Of a DNA stretch of 38,790 bases, positions 33,384 to 38,790 are shown piece after piece. The first letter of the stretch is position 1. Each line of letters opens with the position of its first letter. A program made the position numbers and the translations under genes. The notes under the pieces were generated by a model. That model did not search any database. It worked only from the letters and a program-made list of their open reading frames with translations, and had not been told where the DNA came from. Source of the stretch: Acidobacteriaceae bacterium (GTDB lineage: Bacteria; Acidobacteriota; Terriglobia; Terriglobales; Acidobacteriaceae); the NCBI GenBank assembly GCA_025356095.1, contig JANXUR010000001.1, forward strand, positions 1 to 38,790. Reading direction: 5' to 3'.

Positions 33384-34688
33384 ATGATTAAAGCTGTAAG
33401 AGGAACGCGCGACCTGCTGCCGCCGGAGACTGGCGTGTGGAACTTTGTCGAAGCCACGGTGCGCGAGGTCTTCCGCGCCTACAATTTTCACGAAATCCGC
33501 ACGCCTATTTTTGAATCCACCGAACTGTTTGCGCGGGGCGTGGGTGAAGAGACCGACATCGTCAGCAAAGAGATGTACACGTGGGAGGACCGGGGCCGCG
33601 CGGAGAGTGACAAGGGGCAGTCCCTAACCCTGCGCCCGGAAAACACGGCTGGCGTCGTCCGCGCCTACGTGGAGCACAAGCTGGGCGACCGCGGGCTGCA
33701 GAAGCTGTACTATATCGGGCCGCAGTTTCGGCGGGAGCGTCCGCAGAAGGGGCGCTACCGGCAGTTTTACCAGATTGGTGCTGAGGTGATTGGGCCGACT
33801 GCGGCGGGGAGCGAATCGCCAGCGCGCGACGCCGAGGTGCTGACCATGCTGGCCGATTTGCTGGACCGCCTCGGTGTGCGTGAGTGGCGGCTGGAGTTGA
33901 ACTCGGTCGGGTGCAAGGATTGCCGCCCGCGGTTTAATGAGGCGCTGCGGCGGGCACTGACCGAGCCGGATGAGAACGGCGTGACGCTGGCTTCGCAGAT
34001 GTGCGGGGATTGCCAGCGGCGGGCGGTGACCAATCCGCTGCGCGTGCTGGACTGCAAGGTGCCGGAGGATCAGCCGATGATCGCAACGCTGCCGCGGCTC
34101 AGCGACTATCTGGATGACGGCTGCCGCACCCATTTTGCCGGGGTGACCGCTGTGCTGGATGCGCTGGGCATCGCGTACACGCGCAATGAGCGACTGGTGC
34201 GCGGGCTGGACTACTACACCCGCACGGCGTTCGAGTTCACCCACGGCGCGCTGGGGGCGCAGAACGCAATTCTGGGCGGCGGTCGGTATGACGGCCTGAG
34301 CGAGGCGATTGGCGGGCCGCCCGCGCCGGGCATCGGCTTTGCCATTGGCGAAGACCGGCTGGTGATGACGCTTGCCGAATCAGCGGCCGCAGCCGGATAC
34401 GCGGCGGTCGCGCCGGTGGCGTACGTGGCTCCGCTGGGCGCGGGCATGAACGCCCCTGCCGCAAAGCTGGTGCGCGAGCTGCGCGCTGCCGGGCTGGTGG
34501 TTGATCTGGGCGATGAGACGTTCAAGATCAAGAAGTCGTTTGAAGGCGCGGAACGAGTAAGTGCGAAGTACATTGTGATTTGCGGCGAACGCGAGTTTGC
34601 CGCTGACGCGTTCAATGTGAAAGAGCTTGCCACGGGCGAGCAAGTAACCGTGCCGCGCACGGAGTTGGCGGGGAAGCTGCGGAGGTAG
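33384..34688 (+). CDS. hisS: Histidyl-tRNA synthetase
   Basis: Class II enzyme that charges tRNA-His, 434 residues. Motif 1 region RGTRDLLPPETGVWNFVE, TLRPENTAGVVRAYVEH, motif 2 QFRRERPQKGRYRQFYQ, the HisRS-specific LVRGLDYYTRTAFEFTH, and motif 3 ILGGGRYDGL with GIGFAIGEDRL. The anticodon-binding domain starts near residue 345 (VAYVAPLGAGMNAPAAKL) and ends KLRR. The last 255 bases (34434-34688) are repeated in diverged form at 36591-36846 beyond the next gene, so this 3' end may have been exchanged. The gene is complete and looks functional. Confidence 0.97.
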   Translation: MIKAVRGTRDLLPPETGVWNFVEATVREVFRAYNFHEIRTPIFESTELFARGVGEETDIVSKEMYTWEDRGRAESDKGQSLTLRPENTAGVVRAYVEHKLGDRGLQKLYYIGPQFRRERPQKGRYRQFYQIGAEVIGPTAAGSESPARDAEVLTMLADLLDRLGVREWRLELNSVGCKDCRPRFNEALRRALTEPDENGVTLASQMCGDCQRRAVTNPLRVLDCKVPEDQPMIATLPRLSDYLDDGCRTHFAGVTAVLDALGIAYTRNERLVRGLDYYTRTAFEFTHGALGAQNAILGGGRYDGLSEAIGGPPAPGIGFAIGEDRLVMTLAESAAAAGYAAVAPVAYVAPLGAGMNAPAAKLVRELRAAGLVVDLGDETFKIKKSFEGAERVSAKYIVICGEREFAADAFNVKELATGEQVTVPRTELAGKLRR

Positions 34689-34785
34689 GGGCATGGCGAT
34701 CAGTGCGATGATGTGCGATAGCCCTCGCAAGCGAATGTCGCGCTTCAGTGTCGAGAGAGCGAACCCAGACAAAGGAGATTTCCCG

Positions 34786-36588
34786 GTGAGTCGTCGCGAT
34801 AATCACGTCACATTTCGGCGGGTGTTGGAGCTTTGTCTTCTATTGCCAATAGTCACGACCCTTCTGTATGCGCAAGAAGCATCGTCCACTTCAATTGAGG
34901 GGCTGTGGGGTGCCGAGACGCGCCTGGGCTTGCCCGTTTCCGGAACGCTCACACTCGACGGAACCAGCGACAACTGGAAGGCTACGATCGCTGGCTATGA
35001 GGTGCCGGTAACACGCGATGGTATTCGCCTAGGCTTCAGTCTGCCACATCACCGCGGCTCTTTCCGCGGCCGTTTCGACATTGCTTCCCACTTCTTGCAG
35101 GGGGAGTGGATACAGCCGGGCGGATTGCTGCTGGACGCACGGTACGCGACACCTCTTCACTTCAACCTCGCGTCGGCTGGAATCTGGCGGGCGGAGGTAG
35201 TTCCGCTGGAGGAGCGCTTGTCGGTGTACGTCCTCATTTCTGCGGGCAATGGCGCGCTCCGTGCTGTAGTCAGCAATCCGGAAGCTAACTTGTTTCGTAG
35301 GCGCGTATACGTCGTGACGCAGGACGGAAATCACATCACCTTCGAAGCGAACGGCAAGCGATTCGAGGGCGTCTATGACAAATTGGCTGGGACGTTGACT
35401 ACTCAACTCGTGGACTGGCTTCCCGCCTTCACCCTCACCCGAAGGGATGCCGATGACGCTGCGGGATTTTACCCCCGCGTACCATCCGCCCGACAACATT
35501 GGACGTACGCCGCCCCTATCGACGGTCACGATGGCTGGTCTGTATCCACACTAGCGCACCAAGGCGTAGATCGAGAACCCATTGCAAAGCTCATCAACCG
35601 TATCCTTCAGGCCGATCCAACGGATTCGTCTCTGAGGATTCAAAGTCTCCTTATCGCGCGCCACGGCCACTTGTTACTCGAGGAATACTTCTACGGCTTT
35701 AGTCAGGACCGCGTGCACGACATGCGCTCGGCGGGTAAGACATTCGCACCCGTTCTGGTAGGGCTGGCCAGAGCGCAAGGATCGAAGCTGGGGCCGACGA
35801 CGCCGGTATACCGGCATTTCGGGGAATTACCACTCAAAAATCGCGATGCGCGCAAAGAGCGGATGACACTGCTGGATCTGATGACGATGACCGCTGGCAA
35901 TGCATGCGACGACAATGACGATGCATCGCCGGGCAATGAAGACCGTATGCAGAGCGATGGCCAAAAGATGGACTGGTACAGCTACACGCTAGATCTGCCG
36001 ATGCTAAAGGAGCCGGGCGGCGAGAATGCGATTTACTGCTCCGGCGATCTGAACCTGGTGGGTGGCGTCGTGGCGGCGGCCAGTCATGTCTGGCTGCCGG
36101 AGTTCTTCCAAGACCGCCTCGCACAACCACTCCAGTTCAGTAGGTACTACCTGAACCTGATGCCGAATGGCGAGGCTTATATGGGGGGCGGCGCTTATGT
36201 GGAACCTCGGGATCAGTTGAAGTTGGGCCAGCTGTACTTGTCGGGCGGCGTTTGGAATGGCAAACGATTGGTTGGTGTAGATTGGGTGCGGGACTCTACC
36301 GTCTTGCATGCCAGGTTCTCGCCCGAGAGCAGCCTCGGCCAAGAGCACGGGTACGGATTCGGATGGCACCTCCACACGTTGAAAAGCGGCGGCAAGGCGT
36401 ACAAAGTCTTTGCTGCGGAGGGCAATGGCGGACAGTTTATTTTGGTTGTTCCTGCTTTGGATATGGTGATTGGGATAACGGGCGGCGCTTACGGCGAGTT
36501 CTCACAATGGTACAAGTGGGAACTGGAACTGGTACCTCAGTTCATCATCCCGTCCGTCAAGAGAGACCACCGTAGTGCACCCCGCTAG
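34786..36588 (+). CDS. Secreted serine hydrolase, beta-lactamase class C-like
   Basis: Protein of 600 residues. It has a signal peptide (about 1-30, RRVLELCLLLPIVTTLLYAQ), a beta-rich N-terminal domain (about 38-220) without a clear family, then a penicillin-binding/beta-lactamase fold with S315-A-G-K318 as SxxK, Y417-C-S as the second motif, and GNGGQF near the C-terminus in place of KTG. The GTG start at 34786 has AAAGGAG 8 bases upstream; the frame opens at 34693, just after hisS. Probably periplasmic; the substrate may be a peptide, ester or D-amino-acid compound, not necessarily a beta-lactam. It sits between hisS and a second copy of the hisS 3' end, so it looks like inserted cargo. Confidence 0.85.
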   Translation: MSRRDNHVTFRRVLELCLLLPIVTTLLYAQEASSTSIEGLWGAETRLGLPVSGTLTLDGTSDNWKATIAGYEVPVTRDGIRLGFSLPHHRGSFRGRFDIASHFLQGEWIQPGGLLLDARYATPLHFNLASAGIWRAEVVPLEERLSVYVLISAGNGALRAVVSNPEANLFRRRVYVVTQDGNHITFEANGKRFEGVYDKLAGTLTTQLVDWLPAFTLTRRDADDAAGFYPRVPSARQHWTYAAPIDGHDGWSVSTLAHQGVDREPIAKLINRILQADPTDSSLRIQSLLIARHGHLLLEEYFYGFSQDRVHDMRSAGKTFAPVLVGLARAQGSKLGPTTPVYRHFGELPLKNRDARKERMTLLDLMTMTAGNACDDNDDASPGNEDRMQSDGQKMDWYSYTLDLPMLKEPGGENAIYCSGDLNLVGGVVAAASHVWLPEFFQDRLAQPLQFSRYYLNLMPNGEAYMGGGAYVEPRDQLKLGQLYLSGGVWNGKRLVGVDWVRDSTVLHARFSPESSLGQEHGYGFGWHLHTLKSGGKAYKVFAAEGNGGQFILVVPALDMVIGITGGAYGEFSQWYKWELELVPQFIIPSVKRDHRSAPR

Positions 36589-36590
36589 AA

Positions 36591-36846
36591 CTGGGCACGG
36601 GCATGAACGGCCCCGCCGCAAAGCTGGTGCGCGAGCTGCGGGCCGCCGGACTGGTGATTGACCTGGGCGATGAGAGTTTCAAGCTGAAAAAGTCTTTTGA
36701 GGCGGCCGAGCGCGCCGGGGCGAAGTACATTTTGATCTGCGGCGAGAACGAGGTGAAGGCCGACGCCTTCAACCTGAAGGAGCTTGCCACCGGCGTGCAG
36801 GTGACGCTGCCGCGCGGGGAATTGGCTGGGAAGCTGGGGGGGGTAG
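36591..36846 (+). pseudogene. Detached second copy of the hisS 3' end (anticodon-binding domain)
   Basis: Starts 2 bases after the hydrolase stop codon. It encodes MNGPAAKLVRELRAAGLV and on through ELAGKL: 63 of 80 residues equal the HisRS C-terminus, including the same end point. Lengths are 256 versus 255 bases; the single extra base is a G in a run of eight Gs (36836-36843) that pushes the frame past the stop equivalent (TAG 36844-36846) to 36857. Most changes are conservative, so both copies evolved under selection before they came together. No catalytic domain and no good ribosome-binding site: a remnant rather than a gene, though a free-standing 84-residue domain cannot be excluded. Confidence 0.88.
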
Positions 36847-36917
36847 GGAATGGGTAAGAGATTCTCTGTGCACTATGATCGGGCCGCACATGGTGAGCGC
36901 CGATCGGAGGTTCAACC

Positions 36918-37802
36918 GTGATCCCCAAATTCGAAGCAGTTTGGAACTGGATTACAACGCTAAGCCTGTGGCGGCTGGCTGTGCTTGTATTCTGTTCATT
37001 CTTGGGGTTTCGCGCTGGCACAATCGCGACGCGCTCCCTGTCCGATTGGTATGAGCGCCGCCCTATTGCGGCACACAAATGGCCGGAGACCGATCTTGAT
37101 AGCGCAGGGATGAAAGTCAGGCTCAAGACGGAGTGGAGTGACCTGCTCAGGTATCAATTCGAGGCGGTTCCGAGATCGGATGACTACGCATTCGCGTTCG
37201 ATTTGTCGGCGAGCACGGATCCATCGGCGTTTAGGTTTTATGTTCACTTGCTGGATGAGTCCGGGTTCGAGCTATGCTCGCTAAAGATCTCACCGCAAAG
37301 GGGCGTCAATGGTTCCGGCAAGATCACTCGTCTTAGTTTCAATGGTAGCGATACCGCCTGTGAGCGGAAACTCTACAAGCGAGTAACGAAGTGGAGCGTC
37401 AGTTGGGTGGCGCCGCCGCTGCTCGCCATCAAATCCACCGACATTGACAAAACGCCGAAGCCGGAAGAAAAGACGCCTGCATCCCACCCCAAAACAACCC
37501 CGATTCCTTCTCAACGCAAGAGTGCGCATCAAGCCGCAATTGTGCCTGCGCCTGGCGACAGCAATGGTCAAAACGCAGCCGAACAAGCGTTGGATGAGCT
37601 GTTCACGGGGTACGACTACGTTGAAACACACACTCTGGAGACCCGGTCTGGGATGTCTTTCACAATTCGCAGGAAGGGGGAACAAGATGTTCCGCTGTAC
37701 TGGCGCAACGGCGACAAGCTGCACATCGAATGTCAACCGCACGCGGAGTGCTTAATCGACAACTCGAGGAGGGGTGAGTCGGTCCATGCGACTCCGCACT
37801 AG
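36918..37802 (+). CDS. Unknown membrane-anchored protein
   Basis: Not recognised. 294 residues from GTG 36918, with CGGAGG 7 bases upstream. One membrane segment at about 14-34 (SLWRLAVLVFCSFLGF), so most of the protein is probably periplasmic. Residues 50-165 form a beta-rich domain with two Cys (FELCSLKIS, DTACERKL) that might pair. A Lys/Pro/Ser-rich linker (about 170-215) leads to a small C-terminal domain (LDELFTGYDYVETHTLETR, FTIRRKGEQDVPLYWRNGDKLHIEC) with two more Cys. It follows the hisS remnant and belongs to the accessory stretch. Confidence 0.75.
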   Translation: MIPKFEAVWNWITTLSLWRLAVLVFCSFLGFRAGTIATRSLSDWYERRPIAAHKWPETDLDSAGMKVRLKTEWSDLLRYQFEAVPRSDDYAFAFDLSASTDPSAFRFYVHLLDESGFELCSLKISPQRGVNGSGKITRLSFNGSDTACERKLYKRVTKWSVSWVAPPLLAIKSTDIDKTPKPEEKTPASHPKTTPIPSQRKSAHQAAIVPAPGDSNGQNAAEQALDELFTGYDYVETHTLETRSGMSFTIRRKGEQDVPLYWRNGDKLHIECQPHAECLIDNSRRGESVHATPH

Positions 37803-37804
37803 TC

Positions 37805-37822
37805 GGTATATTTGGGTATACC
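37805..37822. promoter_or_regulatory. Inverted repeat before the small Cys protein
   Basis: GGTATA (37805-37810) and TATACC (37817-37822) with a 6-base centre, three bases after the previous stop and 64 bases before the next start. Could be an operator or part of a promoter. Confidence 0.35.
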
Positions 37823-37886
37823 TTCCGATTGCGTTAAGCTCTGTCTAAGGGCTGCAGCTGGGCCCCCGAAAGGAGATACTCTATTT

Positions 37887-38081
37887 ATGACCGACATGAA
37901 TTGCGCACACACAGAGCGTGCTGACGCGTTCCTCGAAGTAAGAGTTTGGACGGAATGTCGTGGTGGCAGTCTGGACGGCACCATGATGTCCCCCAGTGCG
38001 GCGCCTGTCTCAATCTGTCGTAAGTGTGGGATGGCGGAATTTCAGGTGCCGCTCGGCCCATACGGCACGTATACGCTTTAG
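37887..38081 (+). CDS. Small Cys-containing protein of unknown function
   Basis: Protein of 64 residues, not recognised. It starts at ATG 37887 with a strong AAAGGAGAT about 10 bases upstream (the frame opens at 37812 without such support). It has C6-AH, C24 and the pair C44-RK-C47, which together could form a zinc site (CxxH ... CxxC). A clean intrinsic terminator follows, so it is a one-gene transcription unit. Good translation and termination signals are the main reason to accept it. Confidence 0.65.
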   Translation: MTDMNCAHTERADAFLEVRVWTECRGGSLDGTMMSPSAAPVSICRKCGMAEFQVPLGPYGTYTL

Positions 38082-38110
38082 CATTCATCATTCATATTGA
38101 ACTAATCACT

Positions 38111-38142
38111 CCGAGGCTGCCTTCGAGCAGCCTCGGCTTCTT
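38111..38142 (+). terminator. Intrinsic terminator after the small Cys protein
   Basis: Perfect 10-base stem CCGAGGCTGC / GCAGCCTCGG (38111-38120 and 38127-38136) with a CTTCGA loop, then CTTCTT. It lies 29 bases after the stop codon. The following 170 bases to vapC hold nothing I can identify. Confidence 0.75.
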
Positions 38143-38310
38143 AGTGGGCTGGCGGCCCATTCAAGTGGGGTTCGCTTGAGTGGGGTGCGGCCGGCAACCT
38201 TGCTGCCATCGGGACGACCGGCATGCCAAGGCAAGCGGATGCCCATCCATCGTCGCCATCCCTTCCCAAAGCCCCCGGTGTGCTGATTCAAGCGAAAAGC
38301 TCGGCTACGG

Positions 38311-38742
38311 CTAGAACAGCGACAGCCCCGCCGCCTTGGCGAGTTTTGCTTGCCGCGTGTCGAGCGTCCAAAACTGTCGTGCGCCGAGTTCGAGTGCACT
38401 GGCAACGTGGAGTGAGTCCAGGCTGCGTCCGCCGATCTTCCAGACGTGATCTCGTGCCAATCGCTCGGCGGTGGCATAAGTCAACTCCGGCAGGTCGCCC
38501 TTGGTCCACACTTGCGCCGCATCCACGTCGAAGTGGCTGCGCGCCGCGTCAGCATGGGAACCAGCGATTCGCCGGGTCAGCAACTGCTGCGCCACAGCAT
38601 GTTCCCACTCCACTTGATGCAGAGGCGTAACCCACAGGCGGATGCCTTGAGAGAGCCTGTTCCACACTGCCGCGCTGTGCCCATCCGGCAGGTAGGCTGC
38701 GACCAGGACCGAGGTGTCCGCATAGATTAGGCGCGAATTCAT
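38311..38742 (-). CDS. vapC: PIN-domain toxin, VapC family
   Basis: Predicted ribonuclease toxin of 143 residues with the PIN acidic residues: D9 in IYADTSVLVA, E45/E47 in QVEWEHA, D109 in GRSLDSLHVASAL and D128 in FWTLDTRQ. In the family the toxin cuts tRNA or rRNA. The ATG at 38742 overlaps the stop of an upstream frame (ATGA), the usual coupling with an antitoxin gene, which is cut off by the window edge. Confidence 0.9.
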   Translation of the reverse strand: MNSRLIYADTSVLVAAYLPDGHSAAVWNRLSQGIRLWVTPLHQVEWEHAVAQQLLTRRIAGSHADAARSHFDVDAAQVWTKGDLPELTYATAERLARDHVWKIGGRSLDSLHVASALELGARQFWTLDTRQAKLAKAAGLSLF

Positions 38743-38790
38743 TCGTCGCGATGGCGCGTCTGCAGGAACAGCGCCACACTGTCGAGTTTA
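38739..38790 (-). CDS. C-terminal end of the VapC partner antitoxin (partial)
   Basis: The minus strand from the window edge reads KLDSVALFLQTRHRDE and stops with TGA at 38739-38741, overlapping the vapC start codon by 4 bases (ATGA). Only the last 16 residues are visible, so the antitoxin family cannot be named; position and coupling support the role. Confidence 0.6.
   Translation of the reverse strand, partial: KLDSVALFLQTRHRDE

Noticed and set aside
36603-36857. Independent 84-residue anticodon-binding protein
   Set aside because: No ribosome-binding site, starts at an internal Met of the HisRS domain, and its end is frameshifted relative to hisS; a remnant explains it better, although translation cannot be excluded.

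Overview
The window reads as chromosomal DNA of a GC-rich Acidobacteriota bacterium (Terriglobia-like). This rests on three paralogous secreted proteins of the acidobacterial VWFA-related family, a long Oar-type TonB-dependent receptor with an N-terminal carboxypeptidase-regulatory-like domain, a BBP2/OmpL-type porin, and recX next to alaS. The organism is diderm: there are outer-membrane barrels, Lgt and a lipoprotein cytochrome. No tRNA, rRNA, IS element or CRISPR array was seen.

Layout. 1-3872 (minus strand): the 5' two thirds of alaS (running off the left edge), recX flanked on both sides by long imperfect inverted repeats, and ilvE. 4370-8434 (plus): a single-ring Clp-type AAA+ ATPase, a secreted M48 metalloprotease and a FemAB/GNAT-like transferase. 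8500-9720 (minus): an outer-membrane porin. 9951-10289 (plus): glnB (PII). 10323-14350: three VWFA-related proteins, two of them divergent. 14378-25394 (all minus): a housekeeping cluster in the transcription order rpsU, zinc-ribbon protein, mtaB, infC, rpmI, rplT, pheS, pheT, zapB-like, zapA, a candidate structured RNA, lgt, rluD, and then the third VWFA gene. 25534-28791 (minus): the TonB-dependent receptor. From about 28.8 kb the content becomes accessory: gamma-carbonic anhydrase, hipBA, a RoxA-like di-haem cytochrome lipoprotein, hisS, a serine hydrolase, a second copy of the hisS 3' end, an unknown membrane-anchored protein, a small Cys protein and a VapBC-type pair cut by the right edge.

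How the genes fit together. The central minus cluster combines translation (IF3, L35, L20, PheRS, S21), tRNA and rRNA modification (MtaB, RluD), cell division (ZapA/ZapB) and lipoprotein maturation (Lgt). infC appears to start at a rare ATC codon behind a good ribosome-binding site, which suggests IF3 autoregulation. The most unusual architecture is at hisS. The complete gene is followed by a serine hydrolase gene and then by a diverged, separate copy of the hisS 3' end (about 79% identical in protein, gapless except for one extra G). This looks like an insertion or allele replacement that targeted the 3' end of hisS. The second most interesting item is the roughly 560-base gap between zapA and lgt, whose minus strand folds by hand into a closed multi-helix structure at a place where many bacteria keep 6S RNA.
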